Positions 1-10,660 of a DNA stretch of 64,000 nucleotides are shown here, in pieces (the first letter of the stretch is position 1; every line of letters begins with the position of its first letter). Source of the stretch: Acanthornis magna. Lineage: Eukaryota; Chordata; Aves; Passeriformes; Acanthizidae. The position numbers and the translations under genes are program-made. The DNA is taken from contig JAWUZG010000084.1 in assembly GCA_036785705.1 (NCBI GenBank), forward strand, positions 8,507,501 through 8,571,500, given 5' to 3'. The notes below the pieces were generated by a model, which saw only the letters and a list, made by a program, of their open reading frames with translations, was not told the origin of the DNA and made no database searches.

Positions 1-1153
1 TTTGTTGTTAAGACTCTTTGGTCTATAGCTATTTCTTACCCAAGGTACTGGTGATGTAGTCATGTAGGCGTTAAACAGAAGCAGCAGCTTTAATGCAGAT
101 ATTCTTTATGTGATTGACAATTATTCTGCCAGTGTTATGTCTGAGCATATAATTTTCTCAAATGTGCAAGATAAAATCTCCTTTAAAATTTTTACACTGG
201 AAAAGTAGTTAGAAACAAAACCAGTTTGCAGCAAGTCAAAACTGATGTGTATTCCAATATGAAGCCCAGAAGGGGAAAAGTAATCTGTTGTGCCTTTGTA
301 CCTGGAAGAACACACCCCTTACAGAAAATCACTGACTTAAAAATCAATTAATTTTTCATGGTTTTGAAGAGTAAAAAGAATGCCGGATGTAACACAACTT
401 CTAGGTTTGAGGACTAGTGAGACCCATTTTGCCACATAATTTCGATTTAAAATAATGTATTTTTAAAAAATTACAAGGAAAATAAACTTATGTTACTACT
501 ATAGATAAATGTGCTAAATTCATTGCTATGCTTCTAAGGGCTTATCATTGGAACATTGACAAAGAAAAATTGCATTTTACATTGCTGTCTGTTACTCTCA
601 GCAAATTTGATTTTTGTTTCTTTGATATGAAAAATAAGCCTAAAATGACCTGCTTGCATAACCTATGGCATTTGACATTAAGTCCTAGGAAGTAATTCAC
701 CTGATGAAAAGATGGGGCTGGAGCAGTTCTACAGACCCTCTGTCTCAGCTGGGGTGGTTTCACATTTGCAATTGCATTTTAGAGATCAAATGCATTAAAC
801 CCTAAAGAAGCACGAAAAGGTGGACTACTTCAAAGGATTTTTAAATTGAAAAATAAACATTAAAAAAAAAATGCAATAATTTATACAAATGTTTTAGAAA
901 CAGTAGAACTAATTATGTATGGAAAAAAGTGACACCTGTTCAGAAAAACAATTTAGCTTTTAGATTTAAGCTAACACTGCTTAACCATTTGTTATTCTAA
1001 CTATTCTACTGAGTTAAGGTCTAAAATAGTCCATAATGCATATATATTGCTGCATATATCTACATAGATTATACACTAAGCATTTAAGTTTATATTTACA
1101 ATTCAACTTCAGAGTTTTTCAAAAGTAGGTCTATTTGCATTGCTCCTAATTCT

Positions 1154-1167
1154 GCAGTAGGTGGCAG
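1154..1167 (+). promoter_or_regulatory. CTCF-like binding motif
   Basis: The 14 bases GCAGTAGGTGGCAG match the published CTCF core consensus CCASYAGRKGGCRS at 13 of 14 positions; only the first base differs. CTCF is the zinc-finger protein that marks chromatin-loop anchors and insulators in vertebrates, and motif orientation (here +) matters for looping. It sits in otherwise unremarkable AT-rich DNA. The match is seen directly; occupancy is inferred. A single 13/14 match can arise by chance in 64 kb, though not often. Confidence 0.4.
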
Positions 1168-4100
1168 TGGGTAGTGGAGAATATACAAGAACATACAGTT
1201 TAGATGTCATCACATTTTTAAGGGAAGCTTAAAAATGGCCAAGCATTTTATGCTTTTGAGTTATGCATATATCAAACAGAAAGGAACTGTCAAACAGAAT
1301 TTCTAAATTGTCGTGTTTAAATAGTAGCTTTGGCAAAGCATTATGAAAATAAATTAAACTGATAATGGGGTCAAATGAAGATGGAAATACAGCACACTTT
1401 CCTGTAAATAAGTACGAAGCTGAGTCCATGTAAGAAAACTGAATTAAAGGTTTAAACTCAGGAGAAGGTTCTGCAGGGCAGCTCTGCAAGTTAGGATAAT
1501 GTGATGAACACAATCTACAAGTAGAAAAAGAAAACTGCCAGTTCAGTTATGTCTGTATTCCTTTGGAAATTTTTCATGTTAATTTTCAATATTGCACTGG
1601 CTTTTGAAAATAGCATTGCAATTAATGAAAAGAGAGGGATGGGAGAGGATTTGGGCACGATGTTGCCAGTGTGGAATGTTAACAGGATTTCAATGGGTTG
1701 ATTGTGTGGGAGGATGATTTGTGAAGATTACAACAGAGATCTGATTTTACATTCTTTGCACACCTGAAATATGGGAGCTTGAGGGTATACAGAACGTGAA
1801 ATTGGATGAAAAAGTCTGTCCAAGAAGAACATTCTAAGTCTCGTTTATTATTGATTCCTGTTCTTGCTTCTCTGAAAACCCAGCTTGGTAGATTTATATA
1901 GAAAGTGCTTGTTCAGCACTGCCGATTTTCACGTTTTCACCACCGTGTTTTGTGCTCCAAATAGACCAGCTAAGACTTTTAGAAGTGCAAGGCATCCACT
2001 AGTTCATAGCTCAGATACTTTGAAGTGACCAGTGATTAGGAGTTCTTGTTTTAATTCGTTTCCTGTTTTAATCTCCAACTTTTCAAACCGTGCAGCTGGA
2101 AGCTGTTGAGTGCCCAGTGTTTTGAAAACCCTGGTCACGCACATTGCTGGACCTGGACTAGCTGAGGTAAAACTCCCTCTGAAACTGTTTATGATTTTGT
2201 GGCCAAACTCTGCCTCTCAACACTTCACATAGTTAGGTAGTAAGAAAACATTGAGTTAAGCTATATGGTTGTGCCTAATGTTAATTCTCTAATCATAAAC
2301 ATTATCCATTAATAGATATTATCTTTTGTATGAGTTAATAGTTTATACCACCAATAGGTATAAGCAAACCAACAGAAGCAGAGGCAAAATGATGACTCAG
2401 AGTTAGCTAGAGTTTTGCCCTTGACTCAGTAGTAGTAAAGTTATTGTAATCTCCTTGTGTTACCCATCAGCTGAATTTCTGTAAAATTAAAAATAAAGAG
2501 TAGTGTTTTGATAAAACTGATAATGATGAAATGTTTACAGAGATTTTAAAGAAAATTAAAATTTTGAACTTATGAAAGAAATAGACACACTTTATTGTGT
2601 CTTTAGTTAAAGCTCCAAATTTAGACCCCAAGTACCAATAATTTCACTAAAAGACCTATTTCGCATTTAAAATAAAAGGCAATAATTGCCCTTGTTAAGC
2701 CATGTTTGAATACTTTGTGAAATTTTGCTACTTTAAGTTTGAAATCATGTATTGATAACTTTCCTCTTGTGTGTTCTGTCTTCTTCTTTGATATTGTTTT
2801 ATGTTAAGATGCATCAACTGTTGTGTCGCTCTCTAGGAAACTGAATAAGAGTTGTGATAAATCTTGAGTCATGCTGAACAGTATTTCCCAAGATATGTCA
2901 AAGCTCTCTTTGAAATATATCCAGATTTTCCATTTTCTATGTTGATCTTTATGGCTTTTATTATGCTTTTAGAAATATTGAATTCTTGTTGCCTGATTAA
3001 ATTTGGTGTCCTTTTTTGTATAATTGTTTACCTTTCAGTACTGTAGGTTTAATTTCTATTCATATGATTTAACCATTAATGATAAAGCCTTGTAAATCTT
3101 TCAATGACTATTCTTGCTGCAAGTAATTGCAATTGCTTATCATTTTTTAAAATCAGGAAGTTACTATTTTAAGGTGTCTAGGAGTTCCTCATTCTTTCAT
3201 GGATTTCATGTGGCATTCTTTAGTGCCACAAATATCTCCAAATTTTTATAATATGGGGGGAACATAGAAAGAATAGTATAGCACTTAGGACTGTAAGTCA
3301 AAGAATCAAGTATGAAATTCAGATATTAAAAACTGAGAAAAATAGGGAAAAAAGTGATGTTCTATAATACAATGTGGTCTAGTTCTTTTGAAAAAAATGT
3401 TGCAAGTGATTTATGTATGTTTTTAGTAGATTAAGATAAACAAATAAACTAGGGATTTTTTTTTCTTCTATTCACTGATAACCTACCAGAACATTTCTGC
3501 TTGTAGAGAAGAGTGCAGATAAAAACTCTTCAGGACACATGAATTGTGCTTCTTGTGCCAGTGATCATTAGCAGTATGTCCAGCCCAGACTGTACTTGAA
3601 GGCCAGGTATGACTTAATTTGCCTGTGCACAAACAAACAAGCAGAAAGAGTTAAAGTCTGCGAACATCCCAGCAGTGGTAAGGGGGTGCCTAGAGGCTAA
3701 AAGTTCTGAGATGGCCTCCTGCAAGTCACAAATGTTTTGCACCTTTTATGCTTTGAAGCTCTTCGGCTCTGACATGTGTAGAATTCTCCGCAGAATTCTG
3801 AGTACCCAAATATCTCTCTCAAACCCTCTCTGCTGCTCTTTCTTGGTCTGCCAGAGATAAGACACCATGTGTCAGGTTCCCTGGTGAGAGAAAATGAGAC
3901 CATAGCTGAATTTGGCCTAATCACTGTCTCCATGAACTGGCTGTTAGTGTGACTCTCAGTAGTGAGACACGTCAGATTTAGGAGAGGAGTTGCCAAGGCC
4001 AGTTTAGCAGATGCTGAACGATAGTTATCCACATTAACAGCGTGGCATTGACAGAGAAGTGCTCTGACTGAATGCCACGGGTGCAGAGATCTGCGGAGCA

Positions 4101-5696
4101 AAATATCTAAGAAGATTATTAGAACAGCTTCATTTTTTTTTGCAAACCTGCAGTAAGCTAGGAGCTGGGCATGATGAATGATGTAGAAAATGTGAGTAGG
4201 AGGTGGCGTGTTCTTGAACAGAAAGTTCTCCAGCAGACTTCCCCACCTCCCTACGCGATCTCAGTTTTTAAATGTGTATGTGAATGCATGGCTACTTGTC
4301 TGGTACTGGAAAGACAGTTGTGGCTTAATATTAGCACCAATTTTCCCTTTCTCCTGAAAATTCCTGAAGAATAAGATTGGGGGTAATTTTTGTTTTTCTT
4401 TCTTTTCCTCCTCCCTGAAATTAGACAAACGACAATGAAGATTAACGAGGACTCAGGTTATTGGCATAATACAAACGCTAATACACTTTTGTGAAATACT
4501 GAACAGAGGTATAAGGATTCTGCTCCCTCTGAAAGACAGTTCTTAAATTTTAATCTTGGTAATATTAATTAAAAGATAATATTAAATCAAGTAGAACTTG
4601 TCTTCTAATAATGCAGTTGTTTTCTCTATGCTCTGTTTTGTTTTTCCATAAAACTTCTCTAACTACCCTTCCTGAATCTAAAATATTTGGAGAATAATTT
4701 AAAAAACAATTTTCTAGAAAATCAAAACTATGTACACTTGCCTTCTTAGCTACCATCATGTCTCTAGCTTGTTCATTCCTGACGCTCATATGACTGATGA
4801 GAAATTGTCTCTCTTCTTGTAATAGCTCCTCAAGCCAATCCTATTATACACATTTGATGTTTAAATGAGTAAATCAAAAAGAGTAATTTGATTGTCCAAA
4901 GAAAAGAGAGTGCCCAAAAATAAACTGTTACGTGAATAAGAGAACAAGATGGAAAATAGTGTTAACATATGGTATGAAAATTTAACTCTGACGAGTGGAA
5001 GTTTTTAATTCCTTATAAAATCAAAGACCTGAATGAGGTCACTAAACTGCTCTGAAGTGAAGTGAAATCTCACAGGTCCAATCCAATACCTAAAGCACCT
5101 TGAAAGCCTGATCCAGTGCAAAGAATAACAGCAAGTTGGGCTAGCCTAAAAATTTTTTTAAAAAACTGTCTGTAGTTCTGAGGCTCAATATGTCTTACTA
5201 AATTGTTGGTTTGAGGCAAAACTGCATTGATTTCTTGTAATCTGACAGAGGTCTGTGGCTTATTCTTTTGTCTTTCTTCAAAACTTCCAGTTATCTTCCT
5301 GAATTATATTGTAACAGTTTATATATTGAACAATTCTAACCTCTTAACTTGCATTTAATAGTTGACAGAGGTAGCGTGCCTCTTCCACTACTTGTCACTT
5401 CTTGTTTCTACTTACTGTAGTTGCCAATTTCCAGCTGACAGGCTGGCTAAGAGGAGGATTTGCTACCCTGGCTTCCTATTTTGTTTCTATTTTTTTCTGA
5501 CTTTCTCACTCATTGCCTTTTAAGTGTTTTTGCCATAGAGCAGGGCTATTTTTAATTGTTGAAGAAATATTCAGTCTGTAAACACTTTGGCCAAGAATCC
5601 ATAAACCATTTTGGTTCTGTATTCTAATTCAGAAGATGATCTGTCAGAATTAATTGAGAATGTTCTAATGTAATCAAGTCCAGCTCATTAGGCAAA

Positions 5697-5719
5697 CACT
5701 TAAATTATTAATTTAAGTG
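5697..5719. repeat. Perfect inverted repeat with two NKX2-type sites
   Basis: Ten-base arms CACTTAAATT and AATTTAAGTG are exact reverse complements separated by ATT. Each arm carries CACTTAA (TTAAGTG on the other strand), the preferred core of NKX2-class homeodomain proteins, and the centre reads TTATTAAT, a general homeodomain-type sequence. It could be a paired homeodomain site or a chance AT-rich palindrome. No neighbouring gene is visible to support a role. Confidence 0.4.
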
Positions 5720-6217
5720 CTGGGTAGTTCAACAGCATCTATGACAGTAACAAATACCAACGAATTTTTATTTTTAACTTCCTCCTCTGTACAGAAGTTG
5801 ATGTCCTGCTATAGCTACTGCTGTTAGACATAAAAACTCATCACCTTGCTAGTATTTAAACTTTTCAAAGTCTGCTAAAGAATTTTGTTCAGAAAAGGCT
5901 TATGAAAAAAAAATTATCTTTTTGAGCACACGGTGCTTAAAATTAATCAAGCCTAGAGTGTCATTTTCATTTTTGCAGCTCTATTTTGGATCAAGTAGAG
6001 TTACACCAGAGATGAACTTGAACCAGAAAGTTCAGTGTCATGACATTTCATCAATTTATAGAACACTTAAATTAATGTATCATTATTTACCGTAAACCTA
6101 GTCCTTTAGTACCTTAGGCATTTCCATTTCTTTAGTGCTGAGAATTTTTTTTTCATAAAATGAATTAATATCTGTTCCATTTTTATTTACCTTATCTAGA
6201 ACACAGAGATTCCCCCT

Positions 6218-6239
6218 AAAAAAAAAAAAAAAAAAAAAA
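6218..6239 (+). repeat. Homopolymer A22
   Basis: An uninterrupted run of 22 A, beginning after CCCCCT and ending in GGGAAATTG. It lies about 75 bases to the left of a CR1 fragment. CR1 elements do not end in poly(A), so the run is not that element's tail. It could be a simple A microsatellite or a remnant of another retrocopy. Homopolymer lengths are prone to sequencing error. Confidence 0.85.
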
Positions 6240-6315
6240 GGGAAATTGATTTAAAGGAGAGTAGAAAAAAGAAAGTGAATGGTGATGGTTGTGAGCTAAT
6301 GTCATATTTAAGCAG

Positions 6316-6644
6316 AGCAGGTGGCTCAGAGTCCCATCCAACCTGGCCTTGAATATTTGCTGGGATAAGGCATCTAGCAGCACTCCGGACAACCTGTTTA
6401 TTGTTACACCATTCTCACTGTGAAACATTTCTTCCTTGTGTCTAATCTGAATCTTCCCTCTTTCAGTTTAAAAGCATTAACCCCATCCTGTCACAGCAGG
6501 CCCTACTTGAAAGTCTGTCCCCGTATTTCTTATAAGCTCCCTTCAGGTATTGGGAGACCACAGTAAGGCCACCCCAGAGCTTTTACTTCTTCAGGCTGAA
6601 CAATCCCAACATCATCTGCCTTTCCTTATAAGAGAGATGCTGCA
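6316..6644 (-). mobile_element. CR1 LINE 3'-region fragment
   Basis: The plus strand reads as the reverse complement of the CR1 3' untranslated region. Recognisable blocks in order are CCATCCAACCTGGCCTTGAA, a diverged stretch with CCTGTTTATTG, TTTCTTCCTTGTGTCTAATC, CCTCTTTCAGTTTAAAAGC, GCTCCCTTCAGGTATTGGGA, AGCTTTTACTTCTTCAGGCT and GAACAATCCCAAC. The copy is moderately diverged. It lacks the 3'-terminal block that in other copies carries the CATAGAATCA repeat and the GGAAGGGACC motif. CR1 copies are normally truncated at the 5' end, so loss of the 3' end suggests a later deletion at the left edge. No reverse transcriptase reading frame is present. Confidence 0.93.
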
Positions 6645-7220
6645 TTAATTTTTAAAGTATGTTAACTCATGGGCTCAAAGAACCTATTGTAAAGGTACGG
6701 TCTTGCCATATGTCACCCTAACTACAGAAATTTTAATACACGCTTTATTTTTTGAATTATTCTTAATGGGACAACTTAACTTTACATTCAGTTGTAATCT
6801 TTTCACTCTGTTTCTCTTAGCCTTTAAATACATTTAAACTGTATGTCTATTTTCGAGTCTTCATTTAACTAATTTGAAATGTTTTTAAGTTATTTGGATC
6901 TAGGCTTTACTTTTAAACTATAATATCAGTCAGATACGGCACAGAGTTAGCATTCTTAATTGAATGTGGTTTACATTTTTTCTTTATTTAAGTTGTCTGG
7001 AATATTAAAAATACTTGTTTAGTAGTAAGTCTTTACCATTTTTTAAACTGTAGGTTGATTCTAGAAATATTTTGTTACAAGAAATAGGGTCTTTCCCTTA
7101 TATTCTTATATTATTAAGATATTTAATTATATTCTCCAGTGTTGAAAGGAAAATAACTCTACCTGTAAAGAGAAAGATTCACTTAATAAATGGTATTTAC
7201 AGAATTGACTAAAAGAACAT

Positions 7221-7478
7221 TCAAGATGAATGTTGCACCTCAAACAGGAACAGGACCAGTAAGTAGTACTTGAAGAGGTGGATTTTTAAAAATTCTTCCA
7301 GACAGAAACTGTAGCATTGCAGAAGGCACAGAAACAGAAAGTAGTTTCTCAGAAAGCTCAGAAAGCACTGGAAGTAGAAAAAACTCGAATCAACTGGGCA
7401 AAAGCAGTCACGAGCATCACCAATTTGGCTGTCAAACAGGGGTAGCAGCTCCCACCCTCTTGGTGTGAGCATCACTTA
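7221..7478 (+). other. Purine-rich stretch with two overlapping open frames, coding status doubtful
   Basis: This segment is rich in A and G and has few T on the plus strand. Two plus frames stay open: one from 7290 to a TAG at 7443, ending in the residues TSITNLAVKQG, and one from 7275 to a TGA at 7476, rich in Ser and Glu (ESSFSESSESTGS). A minus frame is open as well. An AG at 7300-7301 after TTTTTAAAAATTCTTCC could be a weak splice acceptor. A GTAAGT at 7259-7264 would give an intron of only about 43 bases, which is too short for a vertebrate. Openness in several frames is what base composition alone would produce, so I do not call a gene. A decayed retrocopy or terminal exon remains possible. 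Confidence 0.15.
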
Positions 7479-7479
7479 G

Positions 7480-7770
7480 GGGTCCCCTGGCTTGCACTCC
7501 TCACTTCGGAACCAGCGAAGTTCGGAGCTCAGGGGGCACTGCTGGGACATTTTGCTGATTCCTGCACAGCTGCAGAGTCCATGGGCCAGGGCTGCTCCGG
7601 GGCACAGGACAGGTGAGGCCCAGCGGCAAGATGTGCAGGTGGCAGTGCTCTGCCACCTGAGAGGTGTCTCTCTTAGGATACACACAGGAAAAAGTGTGGC
7701 AAGAGGGGCTGTTCCCCAAGAGCCTTACCCCACAAAGTCCTCTCCTGTCATCCCCCCGTGATTGTGGCTT
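7480..7770. other. GC-rich island in AT-rich DNA
   Basis: GC content rises sharply here compared with both flanks. A few CpG occur (for example in CTTCGGAACCAGCGAAGTTC), but they are too sparse to call a CpG-island promoter. The block contains a perfect hairpin (listed separately). Open frames on both strands (89 and 112 codons) are expected in GC-rich DNA and show no recognised domain. It immediately follows the purine-rich segment. It may be a retrotransposon remnant, a regulatory element or the end of an old retrocopy; I cannot distinguish these. Confidence 0.4.
7636..7659. repeat. Perfect 10-bp inverted repeat (hairpin) in GC-rich island
   Basis: The arms CAGGTGGCAG and CTGCCACCTG are exact reverse complements, with a TGCT spacer. 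Each arm holds an E-box of the ZEB/SNAI type (CAGGTG/CACCTG) and the CTCF-core string AGGTGGCAG on opposite strands. The full CTCF consensus fits each side only weakly (about 11 of 14). The inverted repeat is directly visible; any binding or RNA hairpin role is inferred. Confidence 0.7.
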
Positions 7771-9400
7771 ATCACACAGATGTGCACAGCTATTATGTGA
7801 ATTGCCAAGTGTGTTGTTCTTGCCTCTTTTATGAACCACATATTTAGATTAAAAATTTACAATGTTGCATCTCCTCTGGCAAAAAATAATTAAGGTGAAA
7901 AAAAATGAAAAAGAAAATACTGTGAGATTAAATTTTTGGCTTTTTGATTAACTGATTTATATTATTCTGTTATTGGGAATGGGGTATAAAAGTACTATAG
8001 AAGCCTTCTTATAAGCCTTATATTACTAGTATAATAATGCCATGTTTTATATGCCTACTTAATAATTTTACAATTCTCTGATAAGATTTCTGCCACAGAA
8101 ATATAAATATTTTTCTTTTATCACCTTTTAGTCTGTATGGCAAAAGCAGTCCATAGCTGCATCTGTCATTTTTGTTTTTTCTTGTCTTTCTTGGAAGTAT
8201 GGGATTTAATGGGGAGAAAGCTAAGGAGACTTAATTCCCTGTCTCTTCCTCATTAACCCTATCTTCCATTACCTTTTGACAATGGTGCTGTTAGACCTTC
8301 AGATGTAAAATTCCTTCTCTTCAAAATCTGAATGGTGTCAAAGAGAGGGGAAACCCAAGACAAAGTTAATGAGGTGAGAGCTTAAGCATCTTTCTCAAAT
8401 GTTTTGTCCTTCTGAACAAAGACAAGGAATTTGACTCCATAACTTCAATGATTGTTAAAAAACATTAAAAAACCTTAACAATGAGCAGCAAATAGATTAA
8501 GTGTACTTCTTGCGAACAATCCGTGGTTCAAATGTTATTCATGTTTTTCAGGTTGTGTGGGCACACATCTGTATTTGAGTGGAAAAGCACAAAAAATATG
8601 ACAAATCTAACTTGTTAAAAGAAATTCAGTTTTTAATTTTTTCTGTCTTTAAAAATTTCTCGGGGAAGATTTCCCCACACAATCAAAGGAAATAAAGGAC
8701 ATGGGTTGTACTAGAATTTATGTATTCCCAAATTCCACTGCTGTTAGAAAAAAATCTATCATTCAATAATATATTTCGTTCTAATTGTAAAGTTATAAAA
8801 GTAACACAAGGTTTTGGTTTTCTTATTATATTGATACAGTTCTGTTAAAAATGTTAACAGTTATGGGATCTAGAATTTCAATGGGGAAGTTTGAAAATTT
8901 GAGCATCCTCATCTAAGCTTTTCATCTTCCCCTTCAGCCTGTTTAGGGATAAGCACATTATCACAGTGGCTTTGTCCCACAGCAGTCCACAAATTCATGA
9001 TAACCACCATAAGAAATGTATAAACAAATTGTTGTTATGTGTTATTAGCTTTGTGGATGAATACACATAGGCCGGGAGAGTGCAGTTAAATTTGCTGTGT
9101 TTGCATAGCGTGTCAGTGTCAGAAGCTGGAGGGTCCTTGGTCTGAAGCACATTGCTACCACTTCCTTTGCAAAAAAAGACCAGTGTTTCTTGAAGCACTA
9201 CTGTGCATGTTATTACTGCTTTATATCACTCCAGATCTGACTTGTCTGATGTATTGAATAATGAAATTAAGGCTTGTGAAGGACGGCTGAAGCACAAAAT
9301 ATCCCCTGGTTTGAGTTTGCTTTTAATAGGGATTTTTTCAGGGATGGAGGGGAGCGGAGGAAAAGGAAAGAAAGACTCACATTTTTAAAAAAAGGAATCA
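7771..9400. other. Unique AT-rich noncoding DNA
   Basis: No open frame longer than about 70 codons, no recognised transposon and no RNA gene. It contains several A- or T-rich microruns. I see nothing to annotate beyond background composition. Confidence 0.6.
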
Positions 9401-9429
9401 TTTTCTGCAATAGAGCCAACATCATCCTT

Positions 9430-9740
9430 TCCCCTCACCTTACTTCCTCCCCCACCTCCCCTGCCCATTTACCAGTATTTTTCTTGTGTGATTGAAAAAC
9501 CCTTAGTTTTGCTCAGGGGGAAAGGCTCACGCTGAGAAGTAAGGGATCCCAGTTGTACACTTAATCAAAGTGGCATGCTCCACACTTTGTTTCTGAGTAA
9601 TTTCCGTGGCAAACGCATGTGATCTGTACGTTTCGCCTGCATGAATCAAGGCCAAAGTTTGCAACTGACTCAGTTGTTACTCCTGCTGACAGGCAAAAGG
9701 TTCTTTTGGGGGAGGCAGGGGGATGAGGTTCAACTCAATT
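9430..9740. promoter_or_regulatory. Candidate cis-regulatory cluster (TCF/LEF, AP-1/MARE, MYB/E-box motifs)
   Basis: Within about 150 bases lie ATCAAAG at 9564-9570, a full TCF/LEF core, and CAACTGACTCAGTTG at 9662-9676, a perfect palindrome around a central C. The palindrome joins an AP-1 site TGACTCA to two CAACTG/CAGTTG elements (MYB- and E-box-like). The inner nine bases, CTGACTCAG, are the core of the MAF recognition element. Local complexity and GC are higher than in the flanks. A 46-base T run lies about 240 bases downstream. Enhancer function is inference; no conservation data are available here. Confidence 0.3.
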
Positions 9741-9981
9741 CAGGCTGCTGAAAGGGAATGAAAAGGACGATTTGAAAACCACAAATACTGGGATGAAAGA
9801 TTACAGATACCAAACAATAACTGTCCTGGGTAAATTGTTGATTGGGCTATCTGTATCAGGTGATGTTTGTATTCTCTACATGTAGTACGATTGAAAACAG
9901 ATTAGGGCAGCGAAAGTAGAACAACAATAGAGTCTGATTCTTTGTTTTCACTTTTCAAAGGCTTTTTTCTACTTCTTTCCT

Positions 9982-9983
<2 letters not shown>

Positions 9984-10029
<46 letters not shown>
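9984..10029 (+). repeat. Homopolymer T46
   Basis: An uninterrupted run of 46 T preceded by CTACTTCTTTCCTTC and followed by GATAAGGCC. On the minus strand it is a long A tail, but no LINE, SINE or retrogene body is recognisable to its left, as would be expected for a minus-strand retrocopy. The exact length is unreliable in any assembly. Confidence 0.9.
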
Positions 10030-10030
<1 letters not shown>

Positions 10031-10466
10031 ATAAGGCCTAGGAAATTGTTAGCAACATGCTGGTGGGAACCTATGGAAAAGAATACATGCTGTATCAATG
10101 GTGCAGTTCTTATCCCAGGAGCTGTGTTGGTGGGTGTGGGAATAGCACGCTTTCAATGTGAGCTGCTGCAATGAGATAGCATTGAGCAGCCAGGGCAGGG
10201 AACAGCACAGATTTAGCCTGGGGAACCGAGGGCTTTATCCAGCAGTAATGTGTGTAAGGACAGACAATGTAACACTGTAGTTGGTTTCACAACAAAGAAC
10301 TGTAAAAGGATTTGATAGTAAGGGATTGGCAGAAAAGCTGAATGTGTCTGTACGGTGCAGTAAGTATTTTCTTTTTAGAGGTATTTAAGTGATATAACTT
10401 AAAAAGACAGTATTTAAAGTTTTTATAATAAACATTATTTTAGAGCTGGGTCATTTAACAGCAGAG

Positions 10467-10502
10467 AGTAAAAGACCTAAGTAAAGAAGTAAAAGACCTA
10501 AG
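10467..10502 (+). repeat. Short tandem duplication, 21-bp period
   Basis: AGTAAAAGACCTAAG occurs at 10467-10481 and again, identically, at 10488-10502, giving a 21-base period with 6 intervening bases. It is a small, probably recent local duplication. No function is evident. Confidence 0.85.
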
Positions 10503-10594
10503 AGGGTATTTTGTTGCGATATAGGAATAAGAAGCAAGTAGAGGCACGTGTGGAAAAGCAGAACTGTTTTTACAAAACTCTGTTTGCCTACTGT

Positions 10595-10660
10595 ATTTGA
10601 TTTCTGAGTACATTTATGATTGTGATACATTTATGATTTGATTTCTGAGTACATATATGA
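10595..10660 (+). repeat. Short tandem duplication, 41-bp period
   Basis: The 25-base block beginning ATTTGATTTCTGAGTACAT is at 10595-10619 and recurs at 10636-10660 with one mismatch (TTTATGA versus TATATGA). The spacer itself contains a further partial copy, ACATTTATGATT. It lies about 95 bases after the 21-bp duplication, so two independent slippage or duplication events occurred close together. Confidence 0.85.

Larger units (their letters stand above)
1..6217. other. Unique AT-rich noncoding DNA, no gene seen
   Basis: About 6.2 kb of AT-rich sequence with dense stop codons on both strands. The open frames are short (the longest is about 134 codons, on the minus strand near 3.7-4.1 kb) and show no domain or family resemblance. 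No transposon was recognised. Two short elements stand out and are listed separately: a CTCF-like motif near 1.16 kb and an NKX-type inverted repeat near 5.7 kb. Another oddity is two copies of the self-complementary 8-mer AGAATTCT at 3780-3787 and 3792-3799, separated by CCGC. Ancient diverged repeats may be present below what can be recognised by eye. Confidence 0.6.

Noticed and set aside
1905..1930. REST/NRSE left half-site TTCAGCAC
   Set aside because: The right half (GGACAG) is missing, and a half-site alone is not informative.
7226..7301. Possible mini-exon with GTAAGT donor and CTTCCAG acceptor
   Set aside because: The implied intron is only about 43 bases, below the usual vertebrate minimum, and there is no upstream exon.
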